A DNA stretch of 64,000 nt from Candidatus Poribacteria bacterium (GTDB lineage Bacteria > Poribacteria > WGA-4E > WGA-3G), in assembly GCA_022826805.1 (NCBI GenBank), contig JAJDUH010000045.1:62001-126000 (forward strand), written 5' to 3'. The notes beneath the pieces were generated by a model. That model was not told where the DNA came from and ran no database searches. It worked only from the letters and a program-made list of their open reading frames with translations. Within the stretch, counting starts at the first letter, position 1, and the number at the start of each line of letters is the position of its first letter. Below, piece after piece: positions 35,595 through 42,982 of the stretch. The position numbers and the translations under genes were made by a program.

Positions 35595-35716
35595 TTTAAG
35601 TTGACTTTTGAAATAGACGTTTGCTAAACTTAATAGAATGAACACTCCTTAAAAAAAGAAAACTTGTGTAGGCAATGCGTATATTATCAATATCTTCAGC
35701 GTCAAAACTCCATGCT

Positions 35717-35753
35717 GAATCAACGGTATCAATGCCTATAGGCATTGCCCGAG
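35717..35753. repeat. Mini hairpin element AATCAACGGTAT, copy upstream of tnpB
   Basis: GAATCAACGGTATCAATGCC followed by TATAGGCATTGCCCGAG. AATGCC-TATA-GGCATT forms a hairpin. Two other copies, at 42758-42797 and 51203-51239, interrupt other repeats. It may be a transposon-end fragment of the IS200/IS605 type. Confidence 0.6.
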
Positions 35754-35797
35754 CGTGGAGATGTAGATGCTGTATTTGAATATTAAATCTAAAAAAA

Positions 35798-35827
35798 GGG
35801 ACATTTGCGTAAAAGGTGTAGTATAAT
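35798..35827 (+). promoter_or_regulatory. Candidate promoter upstream of tnpB
   Basis: A perfect TATAAT at 35822 with GGGACA 18 bases upstream (a weak -35). A leader of about 85 bases follows before the tnpB start, containing the hairpin described next. Confidence 0.35.
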
Positions 35828-35839
35828 TGTAAGAGCACA

Positions 35840-35889
35840 GTTGGTAGAGAATAGCAGCCTCGTCGCAAGGCGAAGTCTCTACCACAACC
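35840..35889 (+). promoter_or_regulatory. Structured leader hairpin before tnpB
   Basis: GGTAGAGA at 35843-35850 pairs with TCTCTACC at 35876-35883, extended by GTT/AAC. A GCCT/AGGC inner stem (35857-35860 with 35868-35871) sits inside. It could be the transposon's left-end structure or a leader element; both are inference. Confidence 0.4.
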
Positions 35890-35921
35890 GACTGCTATTG
35901 GGAACTCTGCTGGAGTCAACT

Positions 35922-37136
35922 ATGCGAAATACCACACATAAACTTTTTCATGATAAGTCATTGAAGCGTCTGCACAATGACCTAAATATCATAGGTATTG
36001 TCAGAAATCATTTCATTGCCTTGTCGATGCGATATTACCGTCGATACTGTAAAAGGCTTTCGTATTCTAAAATGTCGAAGCATTTAACGAAACTTAAGAG
36101 GCTTCCGAAGTATGCGTATTGGCGTATCCCCTACGCGTGGAGTGTTCAAAATATGCTCAAGCACTTGGCACGGAGTTTCAGAGAAATGCGAACGCTCAAA
36201 AGAGGACATCCACAGTTCAAGAAGTGTAAAAAACATAAAGGCATGGCGTTCTCTGGCGAACAGGTTGTGATAGAACAAGTTTGCGAGAAACAAAAACATA
36301 AGAGAAATCATCCGACGTCTAAGGTTCGATTGAATGAACACTGGTATCATTTTGCGTTGCACCGTAAGATACAAGGCGAAATCAAACAGGTTCAAGTTCA
36401 TAGAGACGCACTCGGAGATATGTATATCACGTTCACTGAAGACTATAGCGAAGTTATACCTGAACCCAAGACGGGTAAAGCCGAAGGGTTTGACATGGGT
36501 ATCAAAGACTTCCTGACTGGCAGTGACGGTCATAGATATACCTCTCCGATGTTCTACAAACACAATGCTAAAGAGTTAGCGAAAGCACAAAAGGCATATT
36601 CTCGTAAGGTCAAAGGCTCTAATAACCAAGAGCGTTCTCGTAAGCAAGTTGCTCGTATTCATAAGAGAACTGCGAATCAAAGAGCAGACCACCATTGGAA
36701 ACTTGCGATAGAGTTGTGCCGTAAGTTTGATATACTGTTCTTTGAAGACCTGAACCTTGACGGAAACCTGAAACGTCTGTGGGGCAAACAGGTGTCTGAC
36801 CTTGCCTTCGGTGAGTTTCTTGAAAAACTCAAGTGGCAATCGAAAAAACGGATCCGCTCGGTGCTGCAAATAGGGAAGTGGATACCTTCGACAAAAGCGT
36901 GTTGTGTTTGTGGGCATCATAATAAAAACCTAACCCTCGCAGATAGACGCTGGACGTGTCAAAGTTGTCATACCGATCTTGACCGTGACCAGAACGCTGC
37001 GATAAACATTCTTAGGGAGGGGGTAGCCTCCTTTGGGTTAGCAGCTGTAAGCCCTATAGTTGTGTCTAACATGATCGTAGGCATCTGTGTTGAAGCGTCC
37101 AGTCGGCTTCTGCATTCCACAAGTGCTTCTGCTTAA
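35922..37136 (+). CDS. tnpB: TnpB RNA-guided nuclease, IS200/IS605 element OrfB
   Basis: 404 residues. The ATG at 35922 has GGAG 6 bases upstream; the frame stays open further upstream without family similarity. The RuvC-like active site is intact: Asp191 in GFDMGIKDFLT, Glu275 in LFFEDLNLDG and Asp356 in DLDRDQNAAINI. The zinc finger CCVCGHHN ... CQSCHT is inserted before the last. TnpB proteins cleave DNA guided by an omega-RNA made from the element's right end. No TnpA is next to it, so the element cannot move by itself. Length and residue spacing are close to ISDra2 TnpB. Confidence 0.93.
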   Translation: MRNTTHKLFHDKSLKRLHNDLNIIGIVRNHFIALSMRYYRRYCKRLSYSKMSKHLTKLKRLPKYAYWRIPYAWSVQNMLKHLARSFREMRTLKRGHPQFKKCKKHKGMAFSGEQVVIEQVCEKQKHKRNHPTSKVRLNEHWYHFALHRKIQGEIKQVQVHRDALGDMYITFTEDYSEVIPEPKTGKAEGFDMGIKDFLTGSDGHRYTSPMFYKHNAKELAKAQKAYSRKVKGSNNQERSRKQVARIHKRTANQRADHHWKLAIELCRKFDILFFEDLNLDGNLKRLWGKQVSDLAFGEFLEKLKWQSKKRIRSVLQIGKWIPSTKACCVCGHHNKNLTLADRRWTCQSCHTDLDRDQNAAINILREGVASFGLAAVSPIVVSNMIVGICVEASSRLLHSTSASA

Positions 37137-37148
37137 CCATTGCAGAAG

Positions 37149-37168
37149 CCTCACCCTTTAGGGTGAGG
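37149..37168 (+). repeat. Right-end hairpin of the TnpB element; likely omega-RNA end
   Basis: CCTCACCC-TTTA-GGGTGAGG, an 8-bp perfect stem 12 bases after the tnpB stop. In IS200/IS605 elements this position holds the right-end hairpin, and the omega-RNA scaffold runs from within tnpB to the right end, with the guide just beyond it. The guide would then lie in the sequence following 37168. Confidence 0.55.
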
Positions 37169-37187
37169 TCTATCACAAAGGCTATGT

Positions 37188-37376
37188 ATGGGAGAAAAAA
37201 GGCGTGAGAATCAGAAACGCGAATCCATTTTTACTGTACGTGATGCCGAATCTGCTGTCGTTACCTATACAATTCTACTGTTTATCTATATTGTGGGGAT
37301 ATGTGTTTATAAATGGATCACAGGTTGGAACGGCACCTTGGCTGTGCTGGTCGAGTTAGATACGAATTATCCGTGA
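37188..37376 (+). CDS. Small hypothetical membrane protein
   Basis: 62 residues, with one strong hydrophobic segment (VTYTILLFIYIVGICVY) after a basic N-terminus and a short outer tail. No convincing ribosome binding site precedes the ATG, and no family is recognised. It could be a real small protein or a chance frame. Confidence 0.4.
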   Translation: MGEKRRENQKRESIFTVRDAESAVVTYTILLFIYIVGICVYKWITGWNGTLAVLVELDTNYP

Positions 37377-37427
37377 TTTAACCGCGCCGCGGTGGCGTGG
37401 ATTATCTGTAAAGAAGGAGTTGATATT

Positions 37428-37634
37428 ATGTTACGGCGTTATAACGAATGGCGTGTCGAACATGCACAAAACCTTGAAAAAGCCAAAGCTGCAGGCATTG
37501 CCGAAGGTAAAGCTGAACTATACCAAGAGATAATATCATGGAATGCACGTCGATTGGAAGCCGAGGCGAAGGGACTCCCATTCAACGAACCGATCCCAGG
37601 AAACGGCACCCCTCCCCCCTCCAAAGATGATTAA
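37428..37634 (+). CDS. Small hypothetical protein with charged helix
   Basis: 68 residues from the ATG at 37428, which has AAGGAG 9 bases upstream. The sequence is one long predicted helix rich in Ala, Glu and Lys (EHAQNLEKAKAAGIAEGKAE) with a Pro-rich tail. The good ribosome binding site supports real expression. The family is not recognised. It is 51 bases after the small membrane protein. Confidence 0.6.
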   Translation: MLRRYNEWRVEHAQNLEKAKAAGIAEGKAELYQEIISWNARRLEAEAKGLPFNEPIPGNGTPPPSKDD

Positions 37635-37696
37635 GTCCTCCATACCGCAGCGGTTAATCGGTTCACCCTATTATTATTCCATCCGGGTAAAACACT

Positions 37697-39025
37697 ATGG
37701 GCACAGAAAATCGACCTGAGCTTATCAGGTTAATTACAGTGTGCGCGCTTATTCTGCTTTTTATTTTATTAATCGGGGCATTACGCGCACGAGAACATTC
37801 ATTTTTCCGTATCGGTGCCATTAAGAGGGCAAATCAAGAGACACTCCCTGACACTGTCAAACGGCGTGATAAACTGCAAAGCGATCGGTGGCCAGAAGGG
37901 TTTCGGCTCCTTCGCTACTGGTGGGTTGGCGGTTCAGCCGTTTATATCGCAGAGATGGATCGCACAGCGGCAGGTCTTCAATTTGATGTGGAACTCGCTA
38001 ATAATAAAATCCTCGGACGCGAGACCATCACTGGTGCCACAAGACGACTCAGAAAAAAAGAGGACCCACCCCTCGCAGGTGTCAATGGGAGTTTCGGCAT
38101 TCGAGAAGACAATCTCGGACGCGGTGGTATGATGTTTAATCTACACATCCAAAACGGTGAACTGGTAAGTATTCCAATCCTGCTTGACAGATGGGGCTAC
38201 TCGCCCCCATCTCCGTGGGGTGAAACCAGTTTCGGCGTAACCCCTGACGGTGATTTTCTTATGGATGCGGTACAACTAAACGGTAAACTCCGTATTGAGA
38301 ACGGTACCGCCGACCCGCTCTCAATCGACGCCGTTAATCAAATCTGTGACGCCTCGTGTCCTGTAGTTCTGTTTACGCCACGCTTTGGACGCACAACGCT
38401 AACCCGTCGATGCTATGAGTTCACACTTAGACAGATAAAACTCCCGCTCACCGGAAAATATGAAAGCAGATTCGTTGTGACCGCGGTAAACCCGCGAGGT
38501 AATAGCACCATTCCGTCTGACGGTATCGTCCTTGCGATTGAACCACGACTCGCACGCGACTGGGAGAATAAAATTACCAAATCCACAGCAGGCACCTTGG
38601 AAATTGCGATCACACCTAAAAAGTGGCAACAGGTGCAGCAGGGCGTTGGCGGCAACCTACGGCTTGTCCGAGACGGCAAAGTTGAATCTGAACTTATTAA
38701 CTTTGGAGAGTCGCGGGGAGGCAGCGCGTATAGGCATCGTAACGGTGCGCGTCGTCATCCGCGTAGTGCCTTAGGCTTCAACGACAAAAAACTGTTTCTT
38801 ATCACTATTGACGGTAGACAACCCGGTTACAGTATGGGAATGACGCTCTATGAAATGGGAACATTTTTCAGTGAACTCGGCATCAAACACGCTATCAACT
38901 TCGACGGTGGGAGTTCCTCAACACTCTGGGCATTGGGACGAGTTGCAAACAGCCCCGCACACGGCTACGAGCGTCGTATCTTCAATATTGCCATGATTCG
39001 CGTCAGAGACGAAAATTCACAATGA
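37697..39025 (+). CDS. Phosphodiester glycosidase (NAGPA) family protein
   Basis: 442 residues. One membrane-anchor helix (about residues 8-27) is followed by a large external domain. GVNGSFGIREDNLGRGGMMF near the middle and the C-terminal INFDGGSSSTLWALG match the phosphodiester glycosidase (NAGPA/DUF2233) family, which cleaves phosphodiester-linked GlcNAc or related sugars. It is presumably anchored in the membrane and acts outside the cytoplasm. A small lipoprotein gene overlaps its stop by four bases, pointing to translational coupling. Confidence 0.85.
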   Translation: MGTENRPELIRLITVCALILLFILLIGALRAREHSFFRIGAIKRANQETLPDTVKRRDKLQSDRWPEGFRLLRYWWVGGSAVYIAEMDRTAAGLQFDVELANNKILGRETITGATRRLRKKEDPPLAGVNGSFGIREDNLGRGGMMFNLHIQNGELVSIPILLDRWGYSPPSPWGETSFGVTPDGDFLMDAVQLNGKLRIENGTADPLSIDAVNQICDASCPVVLFTPRFGRTTLTRRCYEFTLRQIKLPLTGKYESRFVVTAVNPRGNSTIPSDGIVLAIEPRLARDWENKITKSTAGTLEIAITPKKWQQVQQGVGGNLRLVRDGKVESELINFGESRGGSAYRHRNGARRHPRSALGFNDKKLFLITIDGRQPGYSMGMTLYEMGTFFSELGIKHAINFDGGSSSTLWALGRVANSPAHGYERRIFNIAMIRVRDENSQ

Positions 39026-39420
39026 AACCCCGACTACACCTTTTTGTTTTCATATTCTTAATGCTGGCGTGTTCAAACAGAAACACACCGCGGGCAGTCA
39101 GCGAAGATTTCATTTATAACTATTACCAACACGCCGATCAAGAGGCAGCACTGCAACTCAGCCACGGTCTTGCCGCAGAAAAATTAGAAGACGAAATCGC
39201 ACGCGTGCGTGAAGTCCGACAACCCGGAGAACAGATCGATGAGATGCCGAAAATCGAATATGAACTCATCGGTAAAGAAGAAGCAACGACACACGCCTTA
39301 TTCAACTACAAACTAACCATCAAAAACCGAAGCGGAACAACAACGCACACGCGAAATATCGTTATTAATACCGAAGAAATTGATGGACGATGGAAAGTCG
39401 TCAATTTTGATGAATATTAA
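39022..39420 (+). CDS. Small lipoprotein, NTF2-like/DUF4878-like
   Basis: 132 residues; the ATG overlaps the stop of the previous gene (ATGA). The signal peptide ends in LMLAC, a clear lipobox, so it is an outer- or inner-membrane lipoprotein. The mature part has a helix (AVSEDFIYNYYQHAD), then beta strands and ends VVNFDEY, consistent with a cone-shaped NTF2/DUF4878-type domain. Function is unknown; coupling to the glycosidase suggests a helper role. Confidence 0.7.
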   Translation: MKPRLHLFVFIFLMLACSNRNTPRAVSEDFIYNYYQHADQEAALQLSHGLAAEKLEDEIARVREVRQPGEQIDEMPKIEYELIGKEEATTHALFNYKLTIKNRSGTTTHTRNIVINTEEIDGRWKVVNFDEY

Positions 39421-39461
39421 AGTAGACAATTCTGGTAAAATACCTCTATGTCAAAAAAGAA

Positions 39462-39815
39462 ATGAGATCCATTTTCTGGATTGGAGACTCTAAGAAGAGG
39501 CTTTTAACATTTCCGTCCAGTGTGCGGCGCGAGATTGGTTTCGCATTAGAAAGAGCACAGGGAGGCTTAACACATCATCAAGCGAAACCCTTACGAGGGT
39601 TCTCGGGTGTATATGAGATTGTTAGCAATTATGCTCGGGATACCTATCGAGCAATTTACATAGTCAATCTGGGGAAAATGATTTATGTGCTTCATTGCTT
39701 CCAGAAGAAATCGAAATTTAGGATAAAGACCCCAAAGAAAGAGATTGATTTAATCCGTAGCCGTTTGAATTCAGCAAAAGCACTTGTTCAAAAGGAGAAC
39801 AAAAATGACGAATGA
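39462..39815 (+). CDS. HigB-like toxin, second copy
   Basis: 117 residues. It is the paralogue of the toxin at 7993: MRSIFWIGDSKKRLLTFPSS, YRAIYIVNLGKMIYVLHCFQKK and KTPKKEIDLIRSRL are shared. The C-terminal tail is a little longer and the 3' end overlaps the antitoxin start by 11 bases. It is a likely ribosome-dependent or free mRNA nuclease. Confidence 0.85.
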   Translation: MRSIFWIGDSKKRLLTFPSSVRREIGFALERAQGGLTHHQAKPLRGFSGVYEIVSNYARDTYRAIYIVNLGKMIYVLHCFQKKSKFRIKTPKKEIDLIRSRLNSAKALVQKENKNDE

Positions 39816-40140
39816 AAAAATCGAATATGAAGTGGGAAGCGGCAATGTATTCAAGGATTTAGAAATTCCGAATCCAGAGGAATATCTCGCGAAAGCCCGC
39901 CTCGCTTTAATAATCTATGACATTATAACCGAAAAAAAACTTAAGCATGGCAAGGCAGCCAAGCAGCTTGGTATTAGTAAGCCTGAAGTCAAAGCACTTC
40001 TAAATGGTAGACTCGACGATTTTTCGATCGAACGTCTGTTTGCATTGCTCAGAAAATTGGATCGAGATATTGAAATTGTCGTCCGCGCGAGACCTGCTGA
40101 TACATCGCCTGCCGAGATTAGCATCTCGACTGCTGTCTGA
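39805..40140 (+). CDS. HigA-like antitoxin, second copy
   Basis: 111 residues; the ATG at 39805 has AAGGAG 7 bases upstream. It shares SGNVFKDLEIPNPEEYL with the antitoxin at 8336. The XRE helix-turn-helix (LKHGKAAKQLGISKPEVKAL) is followed by LLNGRLDDFSIERLF. It probably neutralises the toxin just upstream; cross-talk with the first pair is conceivable because the two proteins are alike. Confidence 0.85.
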   Translation: MTNEKIEYEVGSGNVFKDLEIPNPEEYLAKARLALIIYDIITEKKLKHGKAAKQLGISKPEVKALLNGRLDDFSIERLFALLRKLDRDIEIVVRARPADTSPAEISISTAV

Positions 40141-40265
40141 AATATCCTGCACAACATATCTACAAGACCCAGGCGCGAAGTTCCAAACAACGTTTAGGAC
40201 GACTCCACGGAAATGAAAATCGTATTCCAGGCTCGTCTTACCGAACCGTAAGGAAAGTTTAAAAA

Positions 40266-41375
40266 ATGAAAACTGGAAAAGTCGCTGTCTTTACGCAGCC
40301 TCAAACACCGATGGAATTTCGTGAATATCCGATCCCATCTGTCACTTCGGACGACATACTTGTCCGAATCGACATGGCGAATATCTGCGGCTCTGATCTG
40401 CACTTTTGGCGTGGACACGGACCCAAAATCGAGGGTGGCATCCCTCAAGTCCTCGGACACGAAATGATAGGGACAATCGAAGCAATGGGGCGCAACGTTA
40501 CAATGGATAGCACAGGGCAACCGTTGGCTGAAGGCGACCGTATCGCTTACTCCTACTACAAGCCGTGCCAACACTGCTGGATGTGCCTCAACGGAAAACC
40601 CGGGTGTCCCAACCGCTATCGAGATTGGCTCGGGGTTTCCAGCGAGCAGCCACCGCACTTCCACGGTGCTTACGGCGAATACTATTACATGAAACCCGGG
40701 CATTGGATTTTCAAGGTCCCCGACGAACTCCCAGATGCGCTTGTATCACCCATCAACTGTGCATTATCGGAAGTTATATACGGACTCAATCAGATCGGGA
40801 TCACGCTCGGCGATACCGTAGTTATCCAAGGCGCAGGTGGACTCGGACTCTACGCAACAGCCATCGCAAAAGAAATGGGGGCAGGAAGAATCATCGTTTT
40901 TGACCGTCTGCCCGCACGTCTCGCGCTCGCCCAGGAATTTGGTGCTGATGAGACGCTCAATGTTGACGAAGTGGACACGAAATCAAGGGTTGAATACGTA
41001 CTCGATCAGACAGGAGGTATCGGTGCGGATCTCGTCGCTGAGTTTGTTGGATCCCCGCGTGTTTTGGCTGAAGGTATAGAAATGCTACGATGGGGCGGTC
41101 GTTACCTCTGGATCGGTAACATTAACCTCGGATTCCCGACAGAGATTGATCCAGGAAATATTGTGCGCTGTAGTAAAGCAATCCGTGGGATTATCGTTTA
41201 TGAACCGTGGGTTATTCCGCGGGCACTTGATCTCCTCATGCGTACACGCCACAAATACCCGTTCCACAAAATTATCTCCAATACCTTCCCGTTTAGTGAT
41301 ATTAACGAAGCCTTCTCTTACGCCGACAGCGGAGAAGCAATTCGCGTGGGATTGGAATTCAATACGGCTCATTAA
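40266..41375 (+). CDS. Zinc-dependent alcohol dehydrogenase (MDR family)
   Basis: 369 residues. Catalytic zinc site: CGSDLHFWRGHG and GHEMIGTIEAMG. Structural zinc site: CQHCWMCLNGKPGC, four cysteines. The NAD(P)-binding motif is GAGGLGLYATAIAKEMGA. It belongs to the medium-chain dehydrogenase/reductase superfamily, probably a polyol or aldehyde dehydrogenase. No neighbours suggest the substrate. Confidence 0.92.
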   Translation: MKTGKVAVFTQPQTPMEFREYPIPSVTSDDILVRIDMANICGSDLHFWRGHGPKIEGGIPQVLGHEMIGTIEAMGRNVTMDSTGQPLAEGDRIAYSYYKPCQHCWMCLNGKPGCPNRYRDWLGVSSEQPPHFHGAYGEYYYMKPGHWIFKVPDELPDALVSPINCALSEVIYGLNQIGITLGDTVVIQGAGGLGLYATAIAKEMGAGRIIVFDRLPARLALAQEFGADETLNVDEVDTKSRVEYVLDQTGGIGADLVAEFVGSPRVLAEGIEMLRWGGRYLWIGNINLGFPTEIDPGNIVRCSKAIRGIIVYEPWVIPRALDLLMRTRHKYPFHKIISNTFPFSDINEAFSYADSGEAIRVGLEFNTAH

Positions 41376-41390
41376 TTTCGTGCTTCAGAA

Positions 41391-41582
41391 ATGCGTAACT
41401 ATCGAAAATTCAAGGACTATCATATTGAGCAGCTACGTGACCCGGAGGATGCCAAAATATATCTTTCCGTCGCACTTGAGGATTATGAAAAAGACAAGAA
41501 CATAGACGCGTTTTTACTCGCGGTCAGAGATATAATAGAAGCACAAAAAAACAATCACACACAGCATGAGTCATCTGCATAA
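41391..41582 (+). CDS. Truncated antitoxin-like protein (HigA/addiction-antidote N-terminus)
   Basis: 63 residues. KFKDYHIEQLRDPEDAKIYL and ALEDYEKDKNIDAFLLAVRDIIEAQ match the N-terminal part of the addiction-module antidote (HigA-like) family, in which a helix-turn-helix normally follows straight after. Here it ends at KNNHTQHESSA, before that domain. The stop overlaps the hemW start by 17 bases. It may be a degenerate antitoxin or a distinct short relative; no toxin partner is adjacent. Confidence 0.55.
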   Translation: MRNYRKFKDYHIEQLRDPEDAKIYLSVALEDYEKDKNIDAFLLAVRDIIEAQKNNHTQHESSA

Positions 41583-42708
41583 AACTGCGTCTTCTGTCTA
41601 CATTCATATCCCGTTCTGCGCCACGAAGTGCTATTACTGCGCCTTCAATACATACACTTTTCACAAAGAACAGGCAAACGCATACCTACAGGCACTTCAA
41701 ACGGAGATGGAACTGTATGCCCCGGAAACCGACCTACTACAAACCATCTTCATCGGCGGTGGCACCCCCTCTATCCTCTCTGCAAACGCTTTAGCACAAC
41801 TATTTGCGGATATACACCAGAACTTCACGCTATCTCCAGACGCTGAAATCACTGTTGAGTGTAATCCTGGAACGGTTGATGCTGAAAAATTGAGTGTCAT
41901 GCGGGATAACAGCGTGAACCGACTCAGTTTCGGTCTACAAGCGATGCAGGACGAAACCTTAAAGCAGTTGGGCAGAATCCACACCGTCTCGGAATTTCTA
42001 CAGAGTTATCGCCTCACACGCAAACACGGCTTTGAGAACATTAATATTGATCTCATCTTCGCGCTTCCCGAGCAAAGCATGGCAGCGTGGCACCACACCT
42101 TAAATGCTGTAATTGCCCTTGAACCCGAACACATTTCAGCCTACAACCTTGTGATGGAGGAGGAAACCCCGTTTTATGAACAGTGGCAAGCCGGGGAACT
42201 CCCCCTCCCTTCCGAGGACACCGAAGCCGACATGTTCCAATACACAATTGAGACATTGACAGCACATGGATACACGCATTATGAAATTTGCAACTTTGCG
42301 AAACACAACCACTTTGCGAAACACAATCTCGTCTATTGGAACAATCAACCGTGTATCGGACTCGGTGTAGGCGCGTGTGGGTACATCAATGGTAGGCGTT
42401 ACGCTAACATCCGAGGCATTGCACCTTATATCAAAAAACTCTCCAAGCGTAGCAAACCCATTGCCGATACCGAACACCTAACAGGGCATGCTGAAAAGGC
42501 AGAAACGCTTATGCTTGCGCTTCGTAAACGAGAAGGCATCTCCCTTGAAGTCTATCAAAATCGCTTTGGTGAGGGAATTGAGGTGGCGTTTGGAGACATT
42601 CTCAACAAATGGAGCGATTCACGCCTGTTAGAACAGACGGATACACATCTGAGACTCACCGATCGCGGGCTCCTTTTGGCTAACGAGGTCTTCATAGAGT
42701 TGATGTGA
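41566..42708 (+). CDS. hemW: Radical SAM heme chaperone HemW
   Basis: 380 residues, overlapping the previous short gene. The radical SAM cluster motif is Cys18-x3-Cys22-x2-Cys25 (CATKCYYC), followed by FIGGGTPSIL, VECNPGTVD and FALPEQSMAAW, all conserved in HemW (formerly called coproporphyrinogen oxidase-like). HemW binds heme and passes it to heme proteins; it is not a true HemN because the extra residues for that activity are not evident. The C-terminal helical domain (LMLALRKREGISLEVY) is typical. Confidence 0.88.
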   Translation: MSHLHKTASSVYIHIPFCATKCYYCAFNTYTFHKEQANAYLQALQTEMELYAPETDLLQTIFIGGGTPSILSANALAQLFADIHQNFTLSPDAEITVECNPGTVDAEKLSVMRDNSVNRLSFGLQAMQDETLKQLGRIHTVSEFLQSYRLTRKHGFENINIDLIFALPEQSMAAWHHTLNAVIALEPEHISAYNLVMEEETPFYEQWQAGELPLPSEDTEADMFQYTIETLTAHGYTHYEICNFAKHNHFAKHNLVYWNNQPCIGLGVGACGYINGRRYANIRGIAPYIKKLSKRSKPIADTEHLTGHAEKAETLMLALRKREGISLEVYQNRFGEGIEVAFGDILNKWSDSRLLEQTDTHLRLTDRGLLLANEVFIELM

Positions 42709-42709
42709 T

Positions 42710-42888
42710 AGGACTTACGCATTTCCTCTTAAAGTCCCCCTACCCCCCTGATAAGGGCGGGGAAGCCCATACGGGCTTCATACCGTTGATTTGATATGGG
42801 GGGTTAGGGGATTTAGGGGGTTAAATAACTAAAATATCCACTTTTTTGGCGAAATATATTGCTTTTGGACACAATTTGCGTAAGCCCT
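42710..42888. mobile_element. MITE copy D (AGGACTTACGCA termini), with an insert
   Basis: A 179-bp element with AGGACTTACGCA at the left and TGCGTAAGCCCT (one mismatch) at the right, starting 2 bases after the hemW stop. Its interior is longer than copies A and C because a mini hairpin element (42758-42797) interrupts the GATAAGGGGGG core. Confidence 0.8.
42758..42797. repeat. Mini hairpin element AATCAACGGTAT, inserted in MITE D
   Basis: Read on the minus strand, it gives ATCAACGGTATGAAGCCC, then GTATGGGCTTCCCC: the same core and hairpin as at 35717 and 51203. It splits the CCCTGATAAGGGGGG sequence seen uninterrupted at 60541. Confidence 0.65.
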
Positions 42889-42948
42889 GTGTGACTTAAA
42901 AGTAGCAGGCGGACGCTGTCTGCCGTTCACGCTTTGCCCCAAATTTGA

Positions 42949-42976
42949 TTGACTTATCCCGCAAACTTGCTATCAT
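42949..42976 (+). promoter_or_regulatory. Candidate promoter of the restriction-modification gene (leaderless)
   Basis: TTGACT and TATCAT are separated by 16 bases, with TATCAT ending only 6 bases before the ATG at 42983. Transcription would start at or near the ATG, and no ribosome binding site is seen, so a leaderless mRNA is likely. Confidence 0.45.
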
Positions 42977-42982
42977 ACCCAC

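Noticed and set aside
35596..35919. 107-residue minus-strand frame upstream of tnpB
   Set aside because: It covers the hairpin repeats and promoter region and has no recognisable protein features.
41566..42708. Oxygen-independent coproporphyrinogen oxidase HemN
   Set aside because: The length and motifs fit HemW; residues particular to true HemN were not seen.
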